64,000 nucleotides of DNA, from positions 1,240,001-1,304,000 of the forward strand of contig NZ_BEWC01000002.1 in the NCBI RefSeq assembly GCF_003112575.1, written 5' to 3'. Made by a program: the position numbers and the translations under genes. Under the pieces are notes generated by a model that saw nothing but the letters and a program-made list of their open reading frames with translations, did not search any database and was not told the DNA's origin. Shown here in pieces: positions 26,186 to 37,925 of this stretch; the stretch's first letter is position 1; the number at the start of each line of letters is the position of its first letter. The stretch comes from Streptomyces ardesiacus. GTDB taxonomy: Bacteria > Actinomycetota > Actinomycetes > Streptomycetales > Streptomycetaceae.

Positions 26186-27889
26186 ATGGCCAACGCACCG
26201 GTCCAGCGCATGTCGAAGTTGATGGCGAAGACGCTGCGCGACGACCCGGCGGACGCCGAGGTCCTCAGCCACAAGCTGCTGGTCCGCTCCGGCTACGTGC
26301 GCCGCACCGCCGCCGGCCTGTGGAGCTGGCTGCCGCTCGGCAAGAAGGTCCTCGGCAACATCGAGCGCATCGTCCGCGAGGAGATGGACGCCATCGGCGC
26401 CCAGGAGGTCCAGCTCCCCGCCCTCCTGCCGCGCGAGCCGTACGAGGCCACCGGCCGCTGGGACGAGTACGGTCCCGAGCTGTTCCGCCTCCAGGACCGC
26501 AAGGGCGGCGACTACCTCCTCGGCCCCACCCACGAGGAGATCTTCACCCTCCTCGTCAAGGACCAGGCGTCCTCCTACAAGGACCTGCCGGTCATCCTCT
26601 ACCAGATCCAGAACAAGTACCGCGACGAGGCCCGCCCCCGGGCCGGCATCCTGCGCGGCCGCGAGTTCCTCATGAAGGACTCCTACTCCTTCGACGTCGC
26701 CGACGAGGGCCTCGCCGAGTCCTACGCCCTGCACCGCGCCGCCTACCAGCGCATCTTCGAGCGCCTGGGCCTCGACTACCGCATCGTCGCGGCGACCGCC
26801 GGGGCCATGGGCGGCTCCAAGTCCGAGGAGTTCCTGGCCCCCGCCGAGGCGGGCGAGGACACCTTCGCCGACTGCCCGAACTGCGACTACGCCGCCAACA
26901 CGGAGGCGATCACCTACGCGCTCACCCCGGTGGACGCCACGGACGTCCCCGCGGCGGAGGACATCCCGACCCCCGACACCCCCACCATCGAGACCCTGGC
27001 CGCCTCCCTCGGCGTACCGGCCTCGGCCACGCTCAAGAACCTCCTGGTCAAGGTGGACGGCGAGATCGTCGCCGTGGGCGTCCCCGGCGACCGCGAGGTC
27101 GACATGGACAAGGTCGAGGCGCACTTCGCCCCGGCCGCCGTCGAGCTGGTCACCGCCGAGGACTTCGTCGGCCGCACCGACCTGGTCCGCGGCTACGTCG
27201 GCCCGCAGGGCCTGGGCGAGAAGGTCACGTACATCGCCGACCCCCGCGTCGCGCCCGGCACCGCGTGGATCACCGGCGCCAACAAGGCCGACACGCACGC
27301 CAAGAACGTGGTGGCGGGCCGCGACTTCGAGGTCGACGAGTACGTCGACGTCGTAGTGGTCCGCGAGGGCGACCCCTGCCCGAACTGCGGCACCGGCCTG
27401 AAGCTGGACCGCGCCATCGAGATCGGCCACATCTTCCAGCTCGGCCGCAAGTACGCCGACGCCCTCAAGCTCGACGTCCTCGGCCAGAACGGCAAGCCGG
27501 CCCGCGTCACCATGGGCTCCTACGGCATCGGCGTCTCCCGCGCGGTGGCCGCCCTCGCCGAGCAGCACGCCGACGACAAGGGCCTCGTCTGGTCCAAGGA
27601 GGTCGCCCCGGCCGACGTCCACGTCGTCGCCGCGGGCAAGGCCCTGCAGACCGAGCTGGCCCTGGAAATCTCCGACAAGCTGGCCGCGGCGGGCGTCCGC
27701 GTCCTGGTGGACGAACGCGCGGGCGTCTCTCCCGGCGTGAAGTTCACCGACGCGGAACTCATCGGCGTCCCCCAGATCCTGGTCGCCGGCCGCCGCTCGG
27801 CGGAGGGCGTGGTCGAACTCAAGGACCGCCGCACGGGGGAGCGCGAGGAGGTAACGGTCGAGGAGGCACTGAGCCGCCTCACGAACTGA
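26186..27889 (+). CDS. proS: Prolyl-tRNA synthetase (bacterial type with editing domain)
   Basis: 567 residues. Class II catalytic core with the ATP/proline segment [20 protein letters not shown] (motif 2), motif 3 GSYGIGVSR, the INS cis-editing insertion (about 230-400, with [10 protein letters not shown] and [12 protein letters not shown]) and the C-terminal anticodon-binding domain (about 470-560). It charges tRNA-Pro and deacylates mischarged Ala-tRNA-Pro. The ATG is preceded by CAGGAG. Highly conserved; a short hairpin follows at 27906-27933. Confidence 0.97.
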   Translation: MANAPVQRMSKLMAKTLRDDPADAEVLSHKLLVRSGYVRRTAAGLWSWLPLGKKVLGNIERIVREEMDAIGAQEVQLPALLPREPYEATGRWDEYGPELFRLQDRKGGDYLLGPTHEEIFTLLVKDQASSYKDLPVILYQIQNKYRDEARPRAGILRGREFLMKDSYSFDVADEGLAESYALHRAAYQRIFERLGLDYRIVAATAGAMGGSKSEEFLAPAEAGEDTFADCPNCDYAANTEAITYALTPVDATDVPAAEDIPTPDTPTIETLAASLGVPASATLKNLLVKVDGEIVAVGVPGDREVDMDKVEAHFAPAAVELVTAEDFVGRTDLVRGYVGPQGLGEKVTYIADPRVAPGTAWITGANKADTHAKNVVAGRDFEVDEYVDVVVVREGDPCPNCGTGLKLDRAIEIGHIFQLGRKYADALKLDVLGQNGKPARVTMGSYGIGVSRAVAALAEQHADDKGLVWSKEVAPADVHVVAAGKALQTELALEISDKLAAAGVRVLVDERAGVSPGVKFTDAELIGVPQILVAGRRSAEGVVELKDRRTGEREEVTVEEALSRLTN

Positions 27890-27905
27890 CGACCACGGCA
27901 GCCGA

Positions 27906-27933
27906 CCCCGGAGTGCCCTTGGGCACGCCGGGG
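27906..27933 (+). terminator. Terminator after proS
   Basis: Two 6-bp helices separated by one A-G mismatch (27906-27918 with 27921-27933), loop TT, 16 nt after the stop. Confidence 0.6.
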
Positions 27934-28056
27934 CCGGGCCGCGAGCCCGGCGCAGCGGGGTGCCGCTGCGCCCCACCAGCTGGGGGGCGTGGCAACTGCC
28001 CGCAGCCGGTGGAGGGCGACGCGGCGGGGCAGCCGCGTACGGCGAGAAGGGGACGT

Positions 28057-28153
28057 GTCGGGGGGTGTCCGCCCGCAGCGGTTGGCGCGTCAACGGAGTC
28101 CACTTCTGTGGCCCACCGATTCCGCGCCGTTCCGAGGACGGACACCCCCCGAC
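28057..28153. repeat. Small element bounded by 15-bp perfect inverted repeats
   Basis: GTCGGGGGGTGTCCG at 28057-28071 is the exact reverse complement of 28139-28153, with a 67-nt interior. No coding potential; it could be a miniature mobile element or a structured RNA. Confidence 0.55.
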
Positions 28154-28244
28154 GCGGCCCCGACCCTCAACGCACCCCACCGCGCTACGCGCACCCCCAC
28201 CCACCCCGCACAGGCGCCGCAGGCACCCCGCGCCGGACGCACCG

Positions 28245-29180
28245 TCACAGCCAGCCCGCGAACTCCAGCAACAACTCGGCGTCCTGCTCCCGCCCCACCC
28301 GCCGGGCCCGCACCCCCGACTCCACCGCCCGGAACAGCGTCCAGCCGCGCAGCCGTTCCTGATCGACCTCCAGCGACTCCGCGAGCCGCTTGATCCGCCG
28401 CCGAGTCGTGGACGCCCCCGACGGCTGGGCGATCAGGTCCTCCACCCGGTCCCGCACCAGCCGCGCCAGATCGAACGCGCTCTCCCCGACCACCGGATCG
28501 GGCCCCACCGCCAGCCACGGCATCCGGTCCCCGGCGAGCACCTTGCTCTGCCGGAACGTCCCGTGCAGCAACCGCCGCTCCGGCGGCTCGGCCAACAGCT
28601 CTGCACGCACCGCCAGCGCCGCGTCGACCAGCGGCGCCACCTGGCCGTCGGCCGCCGCGCCCGCCCGCATCGCCTCGGCCTGCCGCCCGGTCCGCTCGGC
28701 CACCGTCTCGAAGACGTGGGAGGCAGGCGGCTCCACCCACAGCCGCCGCAACGTCCCCGCCGCCTCCAGCAACGCCTTCGCCTCCGGCAACGACCGCACC
28801 GACACGTCCGGATGCAGCCGCTCGAGCAGCAGCACCCCCGCCTCGGCGTCGCCGGCCGCGCCCGCCGCGTCCGCCGCCCCGGCCCCGTCCTCGCGCACCT
28901 GCACGGCACCCAGCCCACCCCAGTGCACGAGCGCGGCCCGCTCACTCTCCGGCCGCGCCCGCCCCGGCGCGAGCTTCAGCACCGCGGGGGAACCCCCGGC
29001 CGTCCGCACCAGCACCACCAGGCTGCTGCGCCCGCCGGGCACCTGCACCCGCTCCACGGTCAGCCCACGCACCGCCACGGCCCGTTCCACCGTCTCGGGC
29101 AGCTTCGCCAACCAGTCGTCACCGTCCGGTGCCGTCTCGCCGAGCGCTCTGACCAGACGCCGCGGCGGTTCGAAAGCCAT
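28245..29180 (-). CDS. APH/hydroxyurea-phosphotransferase-like protein, probably catalytically dead
   Basis: 311 residues. The overall pattern matches the aminoglycoside/hydroxyurea phosphotransferase (APH(6)) family: an N-lobe-like beta region with AVLKLAPGRARPESER, then LLHGTFRQSKVLAG and WLAVGPDPVVGESAFDLARL. In active members these read HGDLHxxN and IDPKxxxGEPAYD. Here the catalytic Asp is Thr, the Asn is Lys and the metal-binding Asp is Gly, so phosphotransfer is doubtful. It sits 39 nt downstream of the DUF4439 gene on the same strand, as the last of three genes divergent from rimP. The role is unknown; a pseudokinase/ligand-binding role is possible. Confidence 0.7.
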   Translation of the reverse strand: MAFEPPRRLVRALGETAPDGDDWLAKLPETVERAVAVRGLTVERVQVPGGRSSLVVLVRTAGGSPAVLKLAPGRARPESERAALVHWGGLGAVQVREDGAGAADAAGAAGDAEAGVLLLERLHPDVSVRSLPEAKALLEAAGTLRRLWVEPPASHVFETVAERTGRQAEAMRAGAAADGQVAPLVDAALAVRAELLAEPPERRLLHGTFRQSKVLAGDRMPWLAVGPDPVVGESAFDLARLVRDRVEDLIAQPSGASTTRRRIKRLAESLEVDQERLRGWTLFRAVESGVRARRVGREQDAELLLEFAGWL

Positions 29181-29219
29181 GCGCGAGCCGTTCCCTTCCC
29201 GTACGGAAAGCCGTACGCG

Positions 29220-29729
29220 TTACGCGGTAGGTGAAGCCGTCGACGGTGCCGTCGCCGTGCCGGAGGCACCCGGAGCGGACCCCCGCCCGGCCGGAGTGCC
29301 GGCCCGCTCGGCGAGCCCAGGGAAGGCTACGCTCCCGCCCCGCCAGCGCGCCGCACGGACCGCGGCCTCGCGCAGCGCCCCGGCCGCCGTGGACCGCCCG
29401 GCACCCTCGGCCGCCCGCACCAGGTCGGAGTAGACCCCGGCCACCCGGTCCTCCAACTCGGCCGCCAGCCGCACCGCCGCCGCCGAGTCCGGCACCGAGA
29501 AGGGGAGCGCGTACCCCGCCGCCGCGGCGACCGGCTTCCCGCCCAGCCCCCGCACCTCGCGCGCCAGCGCGTCCCGCCGCGCCCGATGCGCGTCGTACGC
29601 CGCCCGCGCCTCGGTGCGCCGGTCGTCGCCGATCCGCCCGCCGACGACGCCGTAGCCGTACACCGCCGCGTGCTCCGCCGCCAGCGCCGCCTGGAGGGCG
29701 TCCAGCCGCCCGTCCTCCGCCTTGCTCAC
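29220..29729 (-). CDS. DUF4439 ferritin-like domain protein
   Basis: 169 residues, GTG start overlapping the preceding lipoprotein stop (GTGA). An alpha-helical, alanine-rich four-helix bundle with AEHAAVYGYGVVGG near the N-terminus and the C-terminal RWRGGSVAFPGL segment, as in DUF4439 ferritin-like proteins. Whether a metal site is complete is unclear; one Glu-x-x-His pair (EHAAVYGY) is visible. The Ser/Thr/Ala/Pro-rich tail (last 25 residues) looks disordered. No signal peptide. Co-translation with the lipoprotein suggests they act together, possibly with the protein docking to it at the membrane. Function unknown. Confidence 0.75.
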   Translation of the reverse strand: MSKAEDGRLDALQAALAAEHAAVYGYGVVGGRIGDDRRTEARAAYDAHRARRDALAREVRGLGGKPVAAAAGYALPFSVPDSAAAVRLAAELEDRVAGVYSDLVRAAEGAGRSTAAGALREAAVRAARWRGGSVAFPGLAERAGTPAGRGSAPGASGTATAPSTASPTA

Positions 29730-30292
29730 CCGTCACCCTCCGTCAGCAGAAACACGTGCGCCGCCCCGGCCGCCGCGACCGAGGCCAGCAGCCGGGCCGA
29801 CTCGCCCGGCACGTCGAGCAGCGCCCCGGCCCGCCGGTCGGCCAGCTTCCGCTCGGCGTCGGCGAGCAGGGCCAGGGCCCCCTTCTCGTCCGCCGGCACC
29901 GCGGCGGAGTCACGGGCAGCGGGCCCGGCGGCACGCGCGGAGGCCGACGGCGCCCCGGAAGGCGGCTCCGAGGGCGCGGCCGGGGGCGAAGCGGCCCGCA
30001 CACCACCGAACGCCTCCGCGTGCCGTACGACCTCCTCCCGCAGCGGCGCCAGCCGTGCCGCCAGCCCGGGATGGGCCGCGATCACCGCCGCGTACCGGTC
30101 GGCCAGCACCTCGCTGTCCCGGGCCGCACGCGCGCGTACCCGGTCGGCGGCCGACGGACCGCTGCCGGGGCTCTCGGCGTCCGGCCCGCCGGTGCAGCCG
30201 GCGAGCAGGGCGGCCCCGGCCCCGGCGGCCGACGCGAGCAGGCTCCTTCTGCGCGGCCCCCGGGGCGGGCGCGGCGATACGGAAAGCGACAC
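29726..30292 (-). CDS. Putative Tat-type lipoprotein
   Basis: 188 residues from the GTG at 30292, chosen because GAGGA lies 8 nt upstream; the frame continues open to 30415 without an RBS. N-terminus RRRSLLASAAGAGAALLAGC: a twin-arginine-like signal and lipobox LAGC with Cys33, so the protein should be lipid-anchored outside the membrane. The mature part is Ala/Arg/Glu-rich and helical with a Pro/Ala/Ser linker (about 105-135); no known domain. It overlaps the DUF4439 gene by 4 nt and diverges from rimP (273-bp gap). Confidence 0.72.
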   Translation of the reverse strand: MSLSVSPRPPRGPRRRSLLASAAGAGAALLAGCTGGPDAESPGSGPSAADRVRARAARDSEVLADRYAAVIAAHPGLAARLAPLREEVVRHAEAFGGVRAASPPAAPSEPPSGAPSASARAAGPAARDSAAVPADEKGALALLADAERKLADRRAGALLDVPGESARLLASVAAAGAAHVFLLTEGDG

Positions 30293-30565
30293 GGCAGACG
30301 TCCTCGACAGGCTCGTACGGGAAGCGGCGGCAGAACGACGGGCGACGACGGACACCCGCAGTGCGGCCTGCGGCCCGCCCGTGATCACGGTACCCGTGCC
30401 CCGCCCGGCCACCACTCATCGGCACCACGGGGCACCCACGGCCCCGGACCGGCGCCCCCGCCCCGCCCCACCGGGGTGGACGGCAACACCCCCGGCGACC
30501 GGATACCCTTTGACCAGACACGCGCACCGTCCCACAACAGCACACGCGGCCGAGGAGTCACCCGG

Positions 30566-31138
30566 ATGAGCACCACCCAGAGCGAGAGGCTGCGAGAGCT
30601 GCTGGAGCCGCTCGTCGCCTCCCAGGGACTGGACCTCGAAGAGATCGCGGTCGACTCGGTCGGCCGCAGGCGTGTGCTGCGCGTGGTCGTCGACTCCGAC
30701 GCCGGGGCGGACCTGGACCGGATCGCCGATGTGAGCCGCGCGCTCTCGGCGAAGCTCGACGAGAGCGACGCGATGGGCGAGGGGGAGTACACCCTCGAGG
30801 TCGGCACCCCCGGCGCGGAGCGCTCGCTCACCCAGCACCGCCACTACGTGCGCGCCACCGACCGCCTGGTCCGCTTCCAGCTCCACGAGGGCGGCGAGCT
30901 GGTCGCCCGGATCCTCGCCGTGGACGAGGAGGGGCTCGACCTCGAGGTGCCGGGCGTCAAGGGCCGCAAGGCCACCACCCGCAGGCTGCCCTTCGGCGAC
31001 ATCGACAAGGCACGCGTCCAGGTCGAGTTCAACCGCAAGGACGACAGCACGGCGGCCACCAAGAACGACGCGAACGCCAAGAGCACCAAGACCAACACGA
31101 ACACCAAGAACAACAACACGAAAGAGGAGGAGGCGTAG
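30566..31138 (+). CDS. rimP: Ribosome maturation factor RimP
   Basis: 190 residues. N-terminal RimP domain ([33 protein letters not shown]) and C-terminal Sm-like beta domain ([22 protein letters not shown]). It assists 30S assembly. The last 33 residues are an unusual Asn/Thr/Lys repeat tail ending EEEA, written with AAC, AAG and ACG codons, and contrast with the GC-rich surroundings. ATG preceded by CGAGGAG. First gene of the rimP-nusA-ylxR-infB cluster, 2 nt ahead of nusA. A possible promoter TTGACC (30510-30515) has no clear -10. Confidence 0.94.
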   Translation: MSTTQSERLRELLEPLVASQGLDLEEIAVDSVGRRRVLRVVVDSDAGADLDRIADVSRALSAKLDESDAMGEGEYTLEVGTPGAERSLTQHRHYVRATDRLVRFQLHEGGELVARILAVDEEGLDLEVPGVKGRKATTRRLPFGDIDKARVQVEFNRKDDSTAATKNDANAKSTKTNTNTKNNNTKEEEA

Positions 31139-31140
31139 CC

Positions 31141-32139
31141 GTGGACATCGACATGAGCGCCCTGCGGGGCTTGGTACGGGAGAAGGAGATCTCCTTCGAC
31201 CTGCTGGTCGAAGCGATCGAGTCGGCCCTCCTCATCGCCTACCACCGCACCGAGGGAAGCCGCCGGCACGCGCGCGTGGAGCTCGACCGGAACACCGGAC
31301 ACGTGACCGTGTGGGCGAAGGAGGACCCCGACGACCTCGAGGAGGGCCAGGCGGCCCGCGAGTTCGACGACACCCCCTCCGACTTCGGCCGCATCGCCGC
31401 CACCACCGCCAAGCAGGTCATCCTGCAGCGGCTGCGCGACGCCGAGGACGACGCGACGCTCGGCGAGTACGCCGGCCGTGAGGGCGACATCGTCACGGGC
31501 GTGGTCCAGCAGGGCCGCGACCCGAAGAACGTGCTGGTCGACATCGGCAAGCTGGAGGCCATCCTGCCGGTGCAGGAGCAGGTGCCGGGCGAGGAGTACC
31601 CCCACGGGACGCGCCTGCGGTCCTACGTGGTCCGCGTCGCCAAGGGCGTGCGCGGCCCGTCCGTGACGCTGTCGCGCACGCACCCCAACCTGGTGAAGAA
31701 GCTCTTCGCCCTCGAGGTGCCGGAGATCGCCGACGGCTCCGTCGAGATCTCCGCGATCGCCCGCGAGGCCGGCCACCGCACCAAGATCGCCGTACGCTCC
31801 ACCCGCTCCGGCCTGAACGCCAAGGGCGCCTGTATCGGCCCCATGGGCGGCCGGGTGCGCAACGTCATGGGCGAGCTGAACGGCGAGAAGATCGACATCG
31901 TCGACTGGTCGGACGACCCGGCCGAGATGGTGGCGAACGCGCTCTCCCCGGCCCGCGTCTCCAAGGTGGAGGTCGTGGACCTGGCGGCCCGCTCCGCGCG
32001 CGTGATCGTGCCCGACTACCAACTGTCGCTGGCCATCGGCAAGGAGGGCCAGAACGCCCGGCTCGCCGCCCGGCTGACCGGCTGGCGGATCGACATCCGC
32101 CCGGACACCGAGCAGCCCGACGACCAGCCTGCGCAGTAG
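31141..32139 (+). CDS. nusA: Transcription termination/antitermination factor NusA
   Basis: 332 residues, GTG start two nt after the rimP stop. The N-terminal RNAP-binding domain (1-110), S1 domain (about 110-180, [21 protein letters not shown]), and KH1/KH2 domains (about 200-325, with [18 protein letters not shown] and [19 protein letters not shown]) are complete. There are no C-terminal acidic repeats, normal for actinobacteria. It modulates pausing, termination and rRNA antitermination. AAGAGGAGGAGG in the end of rimP serves as RBS. Confidence 0.96.
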   Translation: MDIDMSALRGLVREKEISFDLLVEAIESALLIAYHRTEGSRRHARVELDRNTGHVTVWAKEDPDDLEEGQAAREFDDTPSDFGRIAATTAKQVILQRLRDAEDDATLGEYAGREGDIVTGVVQQGRDPKNVLVDIGKLEAILPVQEQVPGEEYPHGTRLRSYVVRVAKGVRGPSVTLSRTHPNLVKKLFALEVPEIADGSVEISAIAREAGHRTKIAVRSTRSGLNAKGACIGPMGGRVRNVMGELNGEKIDIVDWSDDPAEMVANALSPARVSKVEVVDLAARSARVIVPDYQLSLAIGKEGQNARLAARLTGWRIDIRPDTEQPDDQPAQ

Positions 32140-32169
32140 GCGCCGGAGCAGCCGCGGGAATAGATCCAA

Positions 32170-32208
32170 GCCGCACGCCGCTGAGATCACGACAGCTTTG
32201 CGTGCGGC
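32170..32208 (+). other. Hairpin in the nusA-ylxR gap
   Basis: GCCGCACGC (32170-32178) pairs perfectly with 32200-32208 across a 21-nt loop, 30 nt after the nusA stop. It could be an attenuator or processing site within the operon. TAGACT at 32255-32260 might be an internal -10. Confidence 0.45.
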
Positions 32209-32265
32209 ACGTGTTCGATTCTTGCCCCGGAGGGGTGAGGTCGGTCCGGGGAGGTAGACTTAGGA

Positions 32266-32571
32266 GTGTCTGGCCGGACGCGTACCCGAGTATGCCCCGA
32301 GCGCACCTGCGTGGGGTGCCGGGGGCGAGCGGTCAAGAGCGAGCTGCTGCGCACCGTCGCGGTCGAGGGTCAATGCGCCCCCGATCCACGCGGTACGCTG
32401 CCCGGCCGGGGTGCGTACGTCCACCCCGTGCCGGTCTGTGTCGACCAGGCAGTGCGCCGCAAGGCGTTCCCGCGGGCGCTCCGCGTCCCGGGTCCGCTCG
32501 ACGTAAAGGCGTTGCGCCACTACGTCGAGCAGGCACAAGGTTGCGACAGGGCTGCTGACGGCAGCATGTGA
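32266..32571 (+). CDS. ylxR: YlxR family RNA-binding/nucleoid protein (DUF448)
   Basis: 101 residues from a GTG. Begins with the YlxR signature RTCVGCRGRAVKSELLRTV and continues with PGRGAYVHP and ALRHYVEQ. Always found between nusA and infB; family members are small basic RNA- or DNA-binding proteins. The SD candidate GGGGAGG lies about 11 nt upstream. Conservation of the position supports the call more than any functional data. Confidence 0.92.
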   Translation: MSGRTRTRVCPERTCVGCRGRAVKSELLRTVAVEGQCAPDPRGTLPGRGAYVHPVPVCVDQAVRRKAFPRALRVPGPLDVKALRHYVEQAQGCDRAADGSM

Positions 32572-32650
32572 GCAACGTGGTAAGGAAGACGGTGCCGCAC
32601 GGAACCCCGCGCGGCCTGGTACCTCGCGAGTCGAAAGCAGGTCGAGATTG

Positions 32651-32683
32651 CGATGAGCACTCGATGAGTACGCGATGAGTACG
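32651..32683 (+). repeat. 11-bp direct repeat (x3) forming overlapping micro-ORFs before infB
   Basis: CGATGAG(C/T)AC(T/G) three times in tandem. Each unit supplies an ATG and a TGA, giving three chained micro-ORFs: ATG 32653-TGA 32667, ATG 32664-TGA 32678 and ATG 32675-TAG 32695. They code MSTR, MSTR and MSTPMN and end 38 bp ahead of infB. Confidence 0.7.
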
Positions 32684-32733
32684 CCCATGAACTAGCGACG
32701 GTCCGGACGCAACCCGGACCTCAGAGGAGCGAA

Positions 32734-35778
<3,045 letters not shown>

Positions 35779-35805
35779 GCACCGCGTCTTCCGGGAGTGA
35801 CCGGT

Positions 35806-35849
35806 CCGGGGCCGGTCGGCGGAGCACAATATCCGTCGATCGGCCCCGG
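35806..35849 (+). terminator. Terminator after infB
   Basis: 17-bp stem containing two G-U pairs (35806-35822 with 35833-35849), 10-nt AT-rich loop, 27 nt past the stop. A -10-like TACGGT follows at 35860-35865 for the DUF503-rbfA-truB unit. Confidence 0.75.
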
Positions 35850-35930
35850 CCGTTCGTTGTACGGTTCTGGTGTCCCCGCCCGTTCGCGGCGGGGCCATCG
35901 ATCCCGGACCGGCGGGTGAACCGGTTGCAC

Positions 35931-36224
35931 ATGTATGTGGGGACGCTGTCCTTCGACCTCCTCCTCGGCGACGTACATTCGCTGAAGGAGAAGCGCTCCG
36001 TCGTCCGTCCGATCGTCGCCGAACTCCAGCGGAAGTACGCGGTGAGCGCGGCGGAGGTGGAGCACATGAACCTCCATCGCCGGGCGGTCGTCGGCCTGGC
36101 CCTGGTGTCCGGCGACGCGGGCCACCTCAGCGACGTACTCGACCGGTGCGAACGGCTGGTGGCCGGCCGCCCCGAGGTGGAACTGCTGTCGGTGCGACGG
36201 CGCTTCCACGGCGACGACGACTGA
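35931..36224 (+). CDS. DUF503 family protein (YlxP-like)
   Basis: 97 residues from the ATG (MYVGTLSFDLLLGD), the standard beginning of this family. A GTG at 35916 would add five residues; neither has a good RBS. Compact alpha/beta protein with SLKEKRSVVRPIVAELQRKY. DUF503/YlxP genes sit between infB and rbfA in many Gram-positives. YlxP-type proteins are linked to ribosome assembly by genome context only. Confidence 0.88.
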   Translation: MYVGTLSFDLLLGDVHSLKEKRSVVRPIVAELQRKYAVSAAEVEHMNLHRRAVVGLALVSGDAGHLSDVLDRCERLVAGRPEVELLSVRRRFHGDDD

Positions 36225-36280
36225 CCAGATCGGGCAGAAGACCAGATCAGGCAAGAGAAGAAAGAACGGGAGACGGACCA

Positions 36281-36763
36281 GTGGCCGACAACGCGCGGGC
36301 GAAAAGGCTGGCGGACCTCATCCGAGAGGTGGTGGCCCAGAAGCTGCAGCGCGGGATCAAGGACCCGCGGCTCGGCTCGCACGTCACCATCACGGACACC
36401 CGGGTCACCGGTGACCTGCGGGAGGCGACCGTCTTCTACACGGTCTACGGGGACGAGGAGGAGCGCAAGGCCGCCTCGGCGGGCCTGGAGAGCGCCAAGG
36501 GCATCCTGCGCTCCGAGGTCGGCAAGGCGGCGGGCGTGAAGTTCACGCCGACCCTGACCTTCGTCATGGACGCCCTGCCGGACACCGCCCGCAACATCGA
36601 GGACCTCCTCGACCGGGCGCGCCAGTCCGACGAGAAGGTGCGCGAGGCGTCCGCGGGCGCCTCGTACGCCGGTGAGGCGGACCCGTACCGCAAGCCGGGC
36701 GAGGACGAGACCGATACCGAAGGCGCCGTCGAGGCCGACGAGACGGACGACACCGCTAAATGA
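36281..36763 (+). CDS. rbfA: Ribosome-binding factor A
   Basis: 160 residues, GTG start preceded by CGGGAGACGG. KH-like RbfA core (1-115) with KRLADLIREVVAQKLQRGIKDPR, VTGDLREATVFYTVYG and FTPTLTFVMD, followed by an acidic Glu/Asp/Thr tail. It assists late 16S rRNA processing and cold adaptation. The stop overlaps truB (ATGA). A short purine-rich direct repeat (ACCAGATC(G/A)GGCA) precedes it. Confidence 0.95.
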   Translation: MADNARAKRLADLIREVVAQKLQRGIKDPRLGSHVTITDTRVTGDLREATVFYTVYGDEEERKAASAGLESAKGILRSEVGKAAGVKFTPTLTFVMDALPDTARNIEDLLDRARQSDEKVREASAGASYAGEADPYRKPGEDETDTEGAVEADETDDTAK

Positions 36764-37665
36764 CCGAGAAGCACACCACGCCCGACGGCCTTGTCATCGT
36801 CGACAAGCCGTCGGGCTTCACTTCGCACGACGTCGTCGCCAAGATGCGGGGCATCGCCCGCACCCGGCGCGTCGGGCACGCCGGCACGCTCGACCCGATG
36901 GCGACGGGCGTCCTGGTCCTCGGGGTGGAGCGGGCGACCAAGCTCCTCGGGCACCTCGCCCTCACCGAGAAGGAGTACCTGGGCACCATCCGGCTCGGGC
37001 AGACGACGCTGACCGACGACGCCGAGGGCGAGATCACGGGGTCGCAGGACGCCTCGAAGGTCACCCGGGAGGCGATCGACGCCGGTGTCGCCAAGCTCAG
37101 CGGCGACATCATGCAGGTGCCGTCCAAGGTCAGCGCCATCAAGATCAAGGGCGTGCGCTCCTACAAGCGGGCGCGCGAGGGCGAGGACTTCGAGATCCCC
37201 GCCCGCCCCGTCACCGTCTCCTCCTTCGCGGTGTACGACGTCCGGGACGCCGTCGCCGAGGACGGCACCCCGGTGCTCGACCTGGTGGTCTCGGTGACCT
37301 GCTCCTCCGGCACCTACATCCGGGCCCTGGCCCGCGACCTGGGCGCCGGCCTCGGCGTCGGCGGGCACCTCACGGCGCTGCGCCGCACCCGCGTCGGACC
37401 GTACAAGCTGGACGGCGCCCGGACGCTGGACCAACTGCAGCAGGAACTGACCGTCATGCCCGTCGCGGACGCGGCGGCCGCCGCCTTCCCGCGCTGGGAC
37501 GTGGACGCCAGGCGGGCCCGGTTGCTCACCAACGGCGTACGGCTGGAGATGCCCGAGGAGTACGCGGGCGCCGGGGCCGTGGCCGTCTTCGGCCCCGAGG
37601 GACGCCTCCTCGCCCTCGTGGAGGAACACCGGGGCAAGGCGAAGAGCCTGGCCGTCTTCGGCTGA
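36760..37665 (+). CDS. truB: tRNA pseudouridine(55) synthase
   Basis: 301 residues. TruB catalytic motif GHAGTLDPMATG with Asp45, the KxKGxRxYxxAR segment (KIKGVRSYKRAREG), the VSVTCSSGTYIRALARDLG stretch and a C-terminal TruB_C domain typical of actinobacteria. It makes pseudouridine 55 in the T-loop of tRNAs. Overlaps rbfA by 4 nt and is followed by a strong terminator, the end of the translation cluster. Confidence 0.96.
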   Translation: MTEKHTTPDGLVIVDKPSGFTSHDVVAKMRGIARTRRVGHAGTLDPMATGVLVLGVERATKLLGHLALTEKEYLGTIRLGQTTLTDDAEGEITGSQDASKVTREAIDAGVAKLSGDIMQVPSKVSAIKIKGVRSYKRAREGEDFEIPARPVTVSSFAVYDVRDAVAEDGTPVLDLVVSVTCSSGTYIRALARDLGAGLGVGGHLTALRRTRVGPYKLDGARTLDQLQQELTVMPVADAAAAAFPRWDVDARRARLLTNGVRLEMPEEYAGAGAVAVFGPEGRLLALVEEHRGKAKSLAVFG

Positions 37666-37685
37666 GCCGGCCCGCCGTCGGGTCC

Positions 37686-37735
37686 GCCCGTGGAGCGGCG
37701 ATCACGGGGACTGACACGGTCGCCGCTCCACGGGC
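37686..37735 (+). terminator. Terminator after truB
   Basis: Perfect 16-bp stem (37686-37701 with 37720-37735), 18-nt loop, 20 nt after the truB stop. Confidence 0.8.
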
Positions 37736-37925
37736 CCCCCTCGGTTCCCCCTCGACTCAGGATGTATCCGACCGACCCCTTCTGTTCACCCGTCCGGACG
37801 GGCGCTCGGAGTGAACCGGGGGAGTGGAAGGGGGCGCTTTCGCCAGGAGATCTGTCCCGCTGATCATCACGCGCCTACCGTCGAACGCACAGCACGGTGC
37901 GGGTGTACGGCGGGGAGGTTCGGCG

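Larger units (their letters stand above)
27890..28244. other. 355-bp intergenic region with MITE-like element
   Basis: Between convergent proS and the APH-like gene. It contains a terminator hairpin (27906-27933) and a pair of 15-bp inverted repeats (28057-28071, 28139-28153) around 67 bp. Short open frames crossing it show no domain and lack plausible start sites. Confidence 0.6.

Noticed and set aside
27879..28145. 88-codon minus-strand frame in the proS/APH gap
   Set aside because: No RBS or domain, and it crosses the terminator and inverted repeat.
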